A stretch of 6,718 bases of DNA. Source: Deltaproteobacteria bacterium (GTDB lineage: Bacteria; Desulfobacterota; Desulfobacteria; Desulfobacterales; Desulfatibacillaceae). This document shows positions 1 to 6,528 of the stretch, piece by piece. Numbering within the stretch: position 1 is the stretch's first letter; each line of letters starts with the position of its first letter. Position numbers and translations under genes: made by a program. Below the pieces are notes generated by a model. It was given only the letters and a program-made list of their open reading frames with translations, did no database searches and was not told where the DNA came from. The stretch lies in NCBI GenBank assembly GCA_021815525.1, contig JAKAGN010000151.1, positions 1 to 6,718 of the forward strand. The letters run 5' to 3'.

Positions 1-50
1 TTCAAAAGGGTTTCCCCTCCCCCCGCACCCCCCTCCCTTTCCCTAAAAAA
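1..50. repeat. Half of a palindromic repeat at the window edge
   Basis: The first ~50 bases read TTCAAAAGGGTTTCCCC, then C-rich tracts and a short A run. On the minus strand this resembles the plus-strand stretch at about 249-307: a T run, G-rich tracts around a central GTGCGG, then ACCCTTTT and the trinucleotide CAA or GAA. The window therefore begins near the centre of a palindrome of the same family as the one at the rsmG stop codon, with the partner arm lying outside. No coding content is visible. Copy identity was judged by eye and includes several gaps. Confidence 0.55.
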
Positions 51-68
51 CAAAAGCGCCTCCGGCGG

Positions 69-91
69 CCGGGGAGACTACGTCCCCCCGG
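69..91. repeat. GC-rich inverted repeat
   Basis: CCGGGG at 69-74 is complementary to CCCCGG at 86-91, with an 11-base loop that allows some extra internal pairing. It lies in a GC-rich non-coding stretch (about 55-105) that I associate with intergenic sequence in deltaproteobacterial genomes. No T run follows on either strand, so there is no basis for calling an intrinsic terminator. Confidence 0.4.
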
Positions 92-106
92 ACCCCCGAT
101 AATCGC

Positions 107-129
107 GGCGCGTTGCGCAGCAACGCGCC
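107..129. repeat. Perfect 9-bp hairpin
   Basis: GGCGCGTTG (107-115) and CAACGCGCC (121-129) are perfectly complementary around the five-base loop CGCAG. The hairpin sits at the boundary between the GC-rich left part of the intergenic region and the AT-rich island that follows. It lacks a T tract on either strand, so it could be a structural repeat or part of a degenerate element rather than a simple terminator. Confidence 0.5.
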
Positions 130-134
130 ACGCG

Positions 135-250
135 GGTTATTACAAGAACCTATCTCAAAAATATTTTTTAATAGCGATCATTGGCGTTGCGAATGGGAAA
201 TTTTTGGGTCACAAGCTTTTAAAATATATAACGCCTTAATATTTAAAGTT
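135..250. other. AT-rich non-coding island
   Basis: Base composition drops abruptly here to mostly A and T, with runs such as AATATTTTTTAATA and TTTTAAAATATATAA, between very GC-rich flanks. A short open frame crosses it from 113 to 397, but it has no ribosome binding site, runs into the repeat and into the antisense of rsmG, and resembles nothing I know. The left edge contains GAACCTATCTCAAAAATA, which vaguely recalls ends of IS5-type insertion sequences; that is an unverified impression. It may be a remnant of an inserted element or a native AT-rich spacer. Confidence 0.45.
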
Positions 251-274
251 TTTTGGAGGGATGGGGGAGGGGGT

Positions 275-333
275 GCGGTGGAGGGGGAAGGGAGACCCTT
301 TTTTCAAAAAGGGTCCCCTTCCCCCTCCACCGC
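275..333. repeat. Long palindrome (28-bp hairpin) across the rsmG stop codon
   Basis: Bases 275-302 pair with 307-333 in one continuous stem. The only interruption is a single bulged A at 293, and the loop is TTCA (303-306). Outer pairs are GCGGTGGAGGGGG against its complement; the inner part is ACCCTTTT against AAAAGGGT. The rsmG stop codon (304-306 on the minus strand) is in the loop, and the last eight or so rsmG codons form one arm. The position at a gene end suggests a terminator or mRNA 3'-end stabiliser for rsmG, although no clear U tract follows the stem. It belongs to the same repeat family as positions 1-50. Confidence 0.8.
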
Positions 334-993
334 AGTCCTTTCGGGCCTTTTCACGCGCACCACGTGGCGCGGGACGCCGGTTCCGGGGACGGTGTAGGGA
401 TGGATTTCCACGGATAGCCCGGTGTCCTTGGCCGCAAGCTCCCGGGCCTCCTCAGGGGCGTTTCTGCCCTTGAGGGCGACGAGGGAGCCGCCGGGCGCCA
501 GGATGGGCTCCGCCATACGCCACAGGAGCGGCAGCGCGGCCACGGCCCGGGCGACGGCGGCGTCGAAGCGGCGGCCGGCGCGGGCGAGGTCCTCGGCCCG
601 GGCCTCGACGGCCTCGATGCCGGTCATGGCCAGCTCGCGTATCACCGCCATCTGGAAGCTCACCTTCTTGCGGGCCGAGTCCACCAGGGTCACGGTCAGA
701 TCCGGCCGCGCCACCTTGACCGGTATGCCCGGGAAGCCCGCGCCCGAGCCCAAGTCCACCAGGCTTTTCGCGCCGGCCGGAAGAAGCGGGACCAGGGCCA
801 GGCTGTCCACGAAGTGGCGGCGCGCGATCTCCTCTGGGTCGGTCACGGCCGAGAGGTTCATGGCCCGGGCCCACTCAAGGAGGAGCGCCGCGTGCCGCCG
901 GAAGCGCGCAAGCTCCTCGGGGCCCGGCGCAAGCCCGAAGGCCAGCGCTCCCTCGGCCACGATCCGTCCCCACTCGGGATCCTCCACCTTCAT
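304..993 (-). CDS. rsmG: 16S rRNA (guanine527-N7)-methyltransferase RsmG (GidB)
   Basis: The product methylates N7 of G527 (E. coli numbering) in the 530 loop of 16S rRNA, using S-adenosylmethionine, in the cytoplasm. The 229-residue protein is a little longer than E. coli RsmG (207). Visible family blocks are NLSAVTDPEEIARRHFVDSL (46-65), the SAM-binding glycine loop VDLGSGAGFPGIP (79-91), the acidic strand end LVDS (103-106) followed by RKKVSFQ (108-114), VARAVA (147-152), LKG (174-176) and the C-terminal RHVVRVKR (209-216). The ATG at 993-991 is chosen because GGAG lies seven bases upstream. A longer in-frame start at 1227 would run through the tRNA and its terminator. In family members, loss gives low-level streptomycin resistance. 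The last residues (VEGEGDPF) are encoded by the palindrome arm and lie beyond the conserved domain. I see no clear dedicated promoter between the tRNA terminator and the start, so read-through from the tRNA unit is possible. Confidence 0.95.
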   Translation of the reverse strand: MKVEDPEWGRIVAEGALAFGLAPGPEELARFRRHAALLLEWARAMNLSAVTDPEEIARRHFVDSLALVPLLPAGAKSLVDLGSGAGFPGIPVKVARPDLTVTLVDSARKKVSFQMAVIRELAMTGIEAVEARAEDLARAGRRFDAAVARAVAALPLLWRMAEPILAPGGSLVALKGRNAPEEARELAAKDTGLSVEIHPYTVPGTGVPRHVVRVKRPERTAVEGEGDPF

Positions 994-1040
994 TCCCGCT
1001 CCGTTTTTCTTTTCAATCCGGCAAGTTGCAAATGTATCCC

Positions 1041-1066
1041 GGCCAGCCGCCGGTTCCGGGCTGGCC
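1041..1066. repeat. 8-bp inverted repeat upstream of rsmG
   Basis: GGCCAGCC (1041-1048) is perfectly complementary to GGCTGGCC (1059-1066) around a ten-base GC-rich loop. In the rsmG direction it follows the tRNA terminator immediately and would fall in the 5' untranslated region of any read-through transcript. No T run follows on either strand, so it is not called as a terminator. Confidence 0.4.
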
Positions 1067-1073
1067 GCCGGGT

Positions 1074-1101
1074 AAAAAAAAAGGGAGCCGTAAGGCTCCC
1101 T
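1074..1101 (-). terminator. Intrinsic terminator of the tRNA-Glu gene
   Basis: On the minus strand AGGGAGCC (1101-1094) pairs with GGCTCCCT (1089-1082) around the four-base loop TTAC. The stem runs straight into nine T residues (1082-1074). It begins 14 bases after the tRNA CCA end. It separates tRNA-Glu from the co-oriented rsmG. The plus-strand reading lacks a comparable U tract, so it acts in one direction. Confidence 0.9.
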
Positions 1102-1114
1102 CAATTTCCTCAAC

Positions 1115-1190
1115 TGGTAGTCCCAACGGGAATCGAACCCGTGTCTCCGCCGTGAGAGGGCGGTGTCCTGGGCCGCTAGACGATAGGACC
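1115..1190 (-). tRNA. tRNA-Glu, anticodon CTC
   Basis: The 76-nt gene folds as a standard cloverleaf. The acceptor is GGTCCTA against TGGGACT, the D arm contains GTCTAGCGGCCCAGGAC, the anticodon stem is CCGCC/GGCGG, and the loop CTCTCAC gives anticodon CTC (1156-1154) reading GAG. The T arm is ACGGG-TTCGATT-CCCGT, the discriminator is A, and CCA is encoded. Pair 1-72 is a G-U wobble and pair 6-67 is another. The D-arm and anticodon-arm sequences match the well-known tRNA-Glu type. The gene has its own upstream promoter and a strong terminator 14 bases downstream, so it appears to be monocistronic. Confidence 0.96.
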
Positions 1191-1217
1191 GAAGCGGACC
1201 GACTCGAAAGTCGGCCT

Positions 1218-1246
1218 TATCTAACAAAGGCCGCCCGCCCTGTCAA
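1218..1246 (-). promoter_or_regulatory. Sigma70-type promoter of tRNA-Glu
   Basis: On the minus strand a perfect TTGACA (1246-1241) is followed after 17 bases by TAGATA (1223-1218), a weak -10; neighbouring registers such as TTAGAT or GATAAG are alternatives. Transcription would start near 1211, about 20 bases before the mature tRNA 5' end. The stretch after the -10 (AGGCCGA) is GC-rich, as in discriminators of stringently controlled stable RNA promoters; that regulation is inferred. An inverted repeat CCGACT-TTCG-AGTCGG (1214-1199) lies between the -10 and the tRNA. Confidence 0.7.
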
Positions 1247-1258
1247 GAACCCTTTTTG

Positions 1259-1281
1259 AAAAAATCCCCGCCCGGACGGGG
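1259..1281 (-). terminator. Possible minus-strand terminator upstream of the tRNA promoter
   Basis: On the minus strand CCCCG (1281-1277) and CGGGG (1270-1266) form a short GC stem with a six-base loop, followed by A and six T residues (1264-1259). It would stop any antisense transcript coming from the lipoprotein side just before the tRNA-Glu promoter. It also carries the CCCTTTTTGAAAAA core (1251-1264) seen in the palindromes at the left of the window, so it may be a diverged member of that family. Confidence 0.45.
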
Positions 1282-1287
1282 TCGCCC

Positions 1288-1317
1288 TTGACTTTGAGGA
1301 GCGAATGGGAACACAAT
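1288..1317 (+). promoter_or_regulatory. Candidate promoter for the lipoprotein-hrpA unit
   Basis: TTGACT (1288-1293) is followed after 18 bases by CACAAT (1312-1317), a reasonable sigma70-type pair in an otherwise GC-rich area. A second -10-like hexamer, TATAAG (1330-1335), is closer to consensus but has no good -35 at the right distance. It would leave a leader of about 100 bases before the first lipoprotein. The call rests on sequence resemblance alone. Confidence 0.45.
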
Positions 1318-1380
1318 AAACAGATACGATATAAGTTTCCATGCCGGGAAACCCGCGGCCCGGGGCGCTTGACGCGGGCG

Positions 1381-1400
1381 CGCCGGCTTGCCGCCCGGCG
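1381..1400 (+). other. GC hairpin in the leader of the first lipoprotein
   Basis: CGCCGG (1381-1386) pairs with CCGGCG (1395-1400) around an eight-base loop. It ends eight bases before the purine-rich ribosome binding region AAGGAAAGGAG (1409-1419). It could affect access to the start region, but such hairpins arise readily in sequence this GC-rich. Confidence 0.3.
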
Positions 1401-1425
1401 GATCATGGAAGGAAAGGAGTACGGC

Positions 1426-1890
1426 ATGAAAACCTCCCGAGTCGTGGCACTCGCGGCCCTGGCCCTCGTTCTGGCCGGCTGCGCCCAGACCCTCACCATC
1501 GTGAACGCGCAGGCCGTGCCCAAGGACCGCCCCCTTTACGGCTACACCAGGGAGGGCGTGTTTTTCATCCACGAGTCCCTCATCGCAAACGTGAGGGGCA
1601 ATCCCCCGGTGTTCGCCTCGGAGGTCACAATGGGCGACGGCCGGCGGATGATCCTGAAGGACGGCTACTACACCTACGACGTGGCCCGCTCCAGCCGGGA
1701 CAGCACGGATTTCACGCGCTACAACGACTCGGGGGTGGCCATCCGCTACTTTTTCGTGGTGGGCACCAACGTCCAGATTCCCCGGGACATAATGGGCCTC
1801 ACCAACTGGATAGGCGACTCGGACGTTATCAATGACAATGGAATTCCGGTCTTCGCCACGCACCCCGTGGACAACCGCTTCATCCATTGA
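1426..1890 (+). CDS. Small lipoprotein of unknown function (paralogue 1)
   Basis: The 154-residue product has a signal peptide (K2, R5, hydrophobic V6-A17) ending in the lipobox L16-A-G-C19, so it is predicted to be lipidated at C19 and anchored in an envelope membrane. The start is set by GGAAAGGAG at 1411-1419, six bases upstream of the ATG; a longer in-frame start at 1288 lacks such a site and would bury the signal peptide. The mature part has no domain I recognise. It shares a pattern with the next gene: PLYGYT (36-41), GVFFIH (44-49), NV (55-56), YYTYD (81-85), STDF (93-96), IRYFF (106-110) and the terminal PVDN (147-150). The short length, aromatic content and alternating hydrophobic stretches suggest a small beta-rich domain (inference). 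The downstream lipoprotein follows after 37 bases, probably in the same transcript. Confidence 0.85.
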   Translation: MKTSRVVALAALALVLAGCAQTLTIVNAQAVPKDRPLYGYTREGVFFIHESLIANVRGNPPVFASEVTMGDGRRMILKDGYYTYDVARSSRDSTDFTRYNDSGVAIRYFFVVGTNVQIPRDIMGLTNWIGDSDVINDNGIPVFATHPVDNRFIH

Positions 1891-1927
1891 CGCCGTGGCC
1901 CGCGCGGGCCGCGCGAGGAGACGCCCC

Positions 1928-2383
1928 ATGAAGAAGCTCGTGATTGTTGCCTCGCTCCTCGCCCTGGCGCTTTCGGCGGCCGCCTGCGGTAAGGAGGAGC
2001 TGAAGACGCCGGTGCCCAAGGGCCCGCCCCTTTTCGGCTACACCAAGGCCGGCGTGTTCTTCGTTCACGACACCCTCGTCAAGAACGTGGGCGAGGGCGA
2101 GCTGGTCCTGCGCTCCCAGGTCTCCGAGTACCGGCCCAGGACCATGGAAAAGAAGGGCGACTACTTCGTCTACGACGCGGCCGGCAACTCCACGGACATG
2201 GAGCGCCTTAGGATCTACGCCGGCTTTCCCATCTCCTACTACTTCGAGCTTCCCGACAAGGCCTCCGTGCCGGGCTCCCTGATGGAGGACCATGCCGACC
2301 TCTTCAACGCCGAGTTCATCCGCTTCACGGCCGGCATCGGCTACGTGTTCTACACCGAGCCCGTCGACAACCCCTTGAAGTAG
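1928..2383 (+). CDS. Small lipoprotein of unknown function (paralogue 2)
   Basis: The 151-residue product has an N-terminal signal (K2-K3, hydrophobic L4-A19) and a lipobox-like S16-A-A-A-C20. It is therefore probably a lipoprotein, although Ala rather than Leu at -3 makes the site less canonical. The ATG at 1928 is preceded by GAGGAG at 1915-1920, seven bases away; an in-frame ATG at 1832 lies inside the preceding gene and gives no signal peptide. It is clearly related to its neighbour: PLFGYT (34-39), GVFFVH (42-47), NV (53-54), YFVYD (79-83), STDM (88-91), ISYYF (102-106) and PVDN (145-148). The pair looks like an old tandem duplication, with the ends and the GYT block best kept. No known family is recognised. 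The stop lies eight bases before the hrpA start, so co-transcription with hrpA is likely. Confidence 0.85.
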   Translation: MKKLVIVASLLALALSAAACGKEELKTPVPKGPPLFGYTKAGVFFVHDTLVKNVGEGELVLRSQVSEYRPRTMEKKGDYFVYDAAGNSTDMERLRIYAGFPISYYFELPDKASVPGSLMEDHADLFNAEFIRFTAGIGYVFYTEPVDNPLK

Positions 2384-2391
2384 CGCCTGAC

Positions 2392-5300
2392 TTGACGCTT
2401 ACGTTTGAAAAGCGCGCGGAGCTTCTGCGCGGACGCCTTTGTCTCGCCATGGTCCGCGACGCCATCCTCGGAGAGCGCGAGCTGGCGCGCCTTGCGCCCG
2501 CAGCCCTTCCGCCCGAGGAAGCCGCCCGCCGCCTGGGCCGCCTCGAAGCCCGGATCAACGCATCCATCCGCCGCGCCCGGCAGAGGGAGCGCGCCGTCCC
2601 GAAGCTTTCCTACCCCGAAAACCTGCCCATTTCCGCCAGGCGCGAGGCCATCGTGGCCGCCATCCGGGAGAAGCCCGTGGTGGTGGTTACGGGCGAGACC
2701 GGCTCCGGCAAGACCACCCAGCTTCCCAAGATGTGCCTGGAGGCCGGCCGGGGCCGCGCCGGGATCATAGGCTGCACCCAGCCCCGGCGCATCGCGGCCG
2801 TCACCGTGGCCCAGAGGATAGCCTTCGAGCTTGGTGAGGAGCCCGGAAAATCCGTGGGTTACCGGGTGCGCTTCGCCAAGCGCGAGGGCGGCGAGCCCCT
2901 GGTTCGCATCATGACGGACGGGATACTTCTGGCCGAGCTGCAGTCCGACCCGCTCCTTTCCGCCTACGACACCCTGATCGTGGACGAGGCCCACGAGCGC
3001 AGCATCAACATAGATTTCGTGCTGGGGGTCCTGCGCCGCCTGTTGGAAACGCGGCGGGACTTAAAGGTCATAGTCACCTCCGCCACCATCGACACGGAAA
3101 AGTTCTCGGCCGCCTTCGGAAACGCGCCGGTCATGGAGGTCTCGGGCCGGACATTTCCCGTGGAGATACGCTACCGGCCGCTTTCGGACGCCGAGGACGC
3201 GGGCGAGGGCGACCACGTCGCCGGGGCCGCCGCCGCCGTGGACGAGATCTTCGCCGCGGGCCGCCCGGACGGCGACGTCCTGGTATTCATGCCCACCGAA
3301 AGCGACGTGCTGGAGACCGTGGAGCTGGTCTCGGGCCGCGGCTTTCCGGGCGCGGCCGTGATCCCGCTCTTCGCGCGCCTTTCCGCCTCCGACCAGGCCC
3401 GGGCCTTCGCGCCCCACCCGGGGCCCAAGATCATCGTGGCAACCAACGTGGCGGAGACCTCCGTCACCATCCCGGGCATCCGCTACGTGGTGGACTCCGG
3501 GCTCGCCCGCATCCCCTGGTACTCGCCCAAGACCCGCGCCACGAGCCTGCCGGTGCGCCGCGTCTCCCGCGCCTCGGCCGACCAGCGCAAGGGCCGCGCC
3601 GGGCGCGTGCGGGCCGGCGTGTGCATACGCCTCTACCCCCAGGACGATTACGAAGGCCGCCCCCTCTACACCCCTCCGGAGATAAGGCGCGCCAACCTCG
3701 CGGAGGTCATCCTTAAGATGGTGGCGGCCCGCCTGGGGGACCCGGCCTCCTTCCCCTTCGTGGACCCGCCCCAGGAAAAGAGCCTCCGGGACGGCTTCGC
3801 GGTGCTTTCCGAGCTTCGCGCCATAGAGTACGGAAAGGACGGCGCACCGGCGCTCACCGAGACCGGCCGCGTGATGGCGAGGCTTCCCCTGGACCCCCGC
3901 ATATCCAGGATACTGGTGACGGCGCGGCGGGAGGACTGCCTCGCCCACGCCGCGGTGATCGCCGCGGCCCTCTCGGTGCCGGACCCGCGCCGGAGGCCCC
4001 TGGACAAGGAGGCCGAGGCCGCGGCGGCCCACGCGTCCTTCGCCGATCCCCGCTCGGATTTTTCCACGGTCGCAAACCTCTGGAACCGCTTCCAGGCCTT
4101 TCTTGCAGGCGGCCGGGGCGCGGGGCGGATGCGCAAGTTCTGCAAGGAGAACTTTCTTTCATTCCGCCACATGAAGGAGTGGGGCGAGGTCCACGCCCAG
4201 ATACTCTCGGTGCTGCACGAGGAGGGCCTGGCGCCCTCGCCCGAGGCCGCGGCCCTTGCGCCCGTCGACGGCCAGCTCTACGGGGCGCTCCACCGCGCGG
4301 TTCTCTCCGGCTACCTCTCCCACGTGGCCCTTGCCCGCGAAAAAAACCGCTACCTGGCCTCCCGCAACAAGGAGGTCTTCCTCTTTCCCGGCTCTGCGCT
4401 CTTCAACCGCGGCGGAAAGTGGATCGTGGCGGCCGAGATGGTGGAAACCTCCCGCCTCTACGCCCGCAGCGCCGCCGTCATCGAGCCCGAGTGGATCGAG
4501 CCCCTGGCCGGGCACCTCCTGCAGTACCGCTACTCCTCCCCCCGCTTCGACGCCAAGCGCGGCTCCGTGGTGGCCGACGAGGAGGCCTCCCTCTACGGCC
4601 TCCCGGTGGTCCCGAAGCGCCTCAAGCCCTACGGGCCCGTGAACCCCGCCGAGGCCTGCGACGTGTTCGTCCGCGAGGCCCTGGTGGGGGAGGCCATGCG
4701 GGACTTCTTCCCCTTCCTCGACCACAACCGCAGGCTCGTCAAAAAGGTCCTGGACATGGAGGAGCGCCTGCGGCGGCGCGACCTCTACGCCGGGGACGAG
4801 GCGGTTTTTCACTTCTACCGCAAGCTTCTGGACGGGGTTTACGCCACCTCGGGCCTCAAGCGCGCAATCCGCGAGAAGCGGGGCGACGCGTTCTTGCGCA
4901 TGGGCATGGCGGACGTCACGGCCCAGAGCCCGGACCCGGACGCCCTCTCGCTCTTCCCCGGGAATATCCGGCTTTCCGGCATGGATTTTCCCCTGCGCTA
5001 CCGCTTCGAGCCGGGAAAGCCCGAGGACGGCGTGACGGTCAGGATTCCAGCCCAGCTCATGGGAAGCCTGGACGGCCGGGGCCTCTCCTGGGTGGTGCCG
5101 GGGCTTCTGGAGGAAAAGATCGGGGTGCTCCTCAAAGGGCTTCCCAAGCAGCACAGGAAGCGCCTGGTGCCGGTGAAGGACACCGCCCGGAAGCTCTTTA
5201 CGCTTCTTGCCGAAGCGCCCCGGGACACGCCCCTGCCGCAGGCCCTGTCCCGGGCGCTAAGGGACCTCTTCGGCCTGGAAATCCCGCCCTCGGCCTTTTC

Positions 5301-6240
5301 CGGCGCGGACATGCCCGAGCACCTCATGACCCGGGTGGCGGCGACGGACCCCAACGGCCGCCTCATAGCCTCCGGCCGCGACCTCGACGCCCTCGCCGCG
5401 GAGCTTTCCTCCCGCACCGAGAAGGCGGGCGCCATCCTCCTCGGGGAGGCCCGGAAAACCTGGGAGCGCGAGGGCGTGACCCCCGACTCCTTCCCGGACC
5501 TGCCTGAAATCGTTGAGCTTTCCCGGCCCGGAGCCGAGCGGCTCTTCGCGTTTCCGGCTCTTTCGGCCGAGCCCGGCGGCGTCTCGGTCCGCCTCTTTTC
5601 CCGCGGGGACGAGGCCGGGCGCGCCCACGCCCGGGGCCTTGCGGCCCTCTTTTCGCTGCGCTTCAAAAAGGAGCTTGCCAAGATCCGCCCCACGCTCGCG
5701 GTGCCGCCCGCCCTGCGCCCGGCCGCGGCGCTTTTCGGCGGCCATTCCGTCCTGTCCGACGCGGTTTACGAAAGCCTCCTGAAGGAGATGGTAAGCTCCC
5801 CCGTCCGCAAGAAAGCCGACTTCGAGGCCCGGACAAAAGCCGCCGAACGCGAGCTTTTTCCCGCGGCCAACCGCAAGATGGCGGCCGTGAAGGACCTCCT
5901 TTCCGCCGTTTCCGACTTTGCCGCCGCGATCCAGGCCTTGAAACGCAAGAACGCCGCCTCGAAGAACGTCTCGGCCTTCCTGGAATCCGTCGAAAACGAG
6001 GCCCGCACCCTCCTTTCCACGGATACCCTCTCATCCTTCGACCCCGAAACCACGGCCCGCCTCCCCAGGCTCCTGAAAGCCCTCTCCATCCGGGCCGAAC
6101 GGGGGGCCCTGGACCTCGAAAAGGACCGCGCAAAGCTCGCCCGCGTCGCGCCCTTCGCCCAGGACCTGGACCTCGCCCGCAAAAACCCCGACGAATGGTC
6201 CCCCGAAAACCGGGCCGGCCTCGCCGACTTCTGCAAGGCC
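2392..6240 (+). CDS. hrpA: ATP-dependent RNA helicase HrpA (DEAH box), 3' end replaced
   Basis: This is a large DEAH/RHA helicase. In E. coli HrpA acts on mRNA and is implicated in rescue of stalled ribosomes. Numbering from TTG 2392, the motifs are Walker A GETGSGKT (101-108), Ia TQPRR (129-133), MTDGILLAE (174-182), DEAH (198-201), SAT (230-232), ATNVAETS (350-357) and QRKGRAGR (398-405). The helicase-associated region follows, then an OB-fold block with WIVAAEMVETSRLYAR (677-692), then the long HrpA-specific C-terminal region (DUF3418 type) to about residue 1280. E. coli HrpA has 1300 residues, so only about 30-35 seem to be missing. TTG is preferred because the residues before ATG 2449 align with the HrpA N-terminus (LTF...L..MVRD resembles E. 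coli LTF...LMLRD); neither start has a strong ribosome binding site. The start lies eight bases after the second lipoprotein. The frame continues without a stop to 6718, but from about 6225-6260 the sequence is no longer HrpA. Confidence 0.92.
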
Positions 6241-6528
6241 AACAAGGACAAGGCCAAGGCCGACGCGCTGATCGGCTCGGACGGCCCGCGGCTCGACCAT
6301 CGCCGGCCGACCGTGTTCGGCGGCACGCGCGGCACCATGAACTTCAACCTGAAGCTCGCGCTGCGCGAGGGTGGCCACCACTCGGGCAACTGGGGCGGCC
6401 TGCTCGCCAACCCCGGCATCGTCATGGCGCATGCAATGGCCTGCATCACCGCCGAGCGCGGCCAGATCAAGGTGCCGGAATGGCGGCCCAAGACGCTGAC
6501 CAACTCGGTCCGAGCCGCGCTCGCCGAT
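6235..6528 (+). CDS. Fragment of an M20-family metallopeptidase
   Basis: About 98 codons, in the same frame as hrpA, match the middle of M20/ArgE-DapE-type amidohydrolases. Recognisable segments are LIGSDGPRLDHRRPTVF, then GGTRGTMNFNLKL, then LREGGHHSGNWGGLLANPG and an ITAERGQIKVPEW block ending in SVRAALAD. The TRG and HSGN-GG signature marks the start of the M20 dimerisation (lid) domain, whose His contributes to substrate binding in carnosinase-like enzymes. The metal-binding N-terminal part and the remainder of the C-terminal part are both absent, so this is an internal fragment with no start or stop of its own. It was most likely brought in by a chimeric join. It is not a plausible natural extension of HrpA. 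Confidence 0.8.

Noticed and set aside
1..333. CRISPR array
   Set aside because: The repeats are inverted and differ in spacing and length; there are no regularly spaced direct repeats and no cas genes.
113..397. Short plus-strand open frame through the AT-rich island
   Set aside because: It has no ribosome binding site, low-complexity glycine-rich content from the repeat, and overlaps antisense to rsmG.
422..1075. Plus-strand open frame opposite rsmG
   Set aside because: It is an Ala/Arg/Ser-rich antisense shadow of a clearly recognised gene.
994..1227. N-terminal extension of rsmG to an upstream in-frame start
   Set aside because: It would run through tRNA-Glu and its terminator, and the conserved RsmG sequence begins after the ATG at 993, which has a GGAG site.
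1243..2293. Minus-strand open frames opposite the lipoproteins
   Set aside because: No motif or start signal is seen, while both plus-strand frames have signal peptides and ribosome binding sites and are paralogous.
3061..5745. Long minus-strand open frames opposite hrpA
   Set aside because: They are GC-driven shadows: Gly, Ala, Arg and His rich, with no recognisable motifs, antisense to a gene with full helicase motifs.
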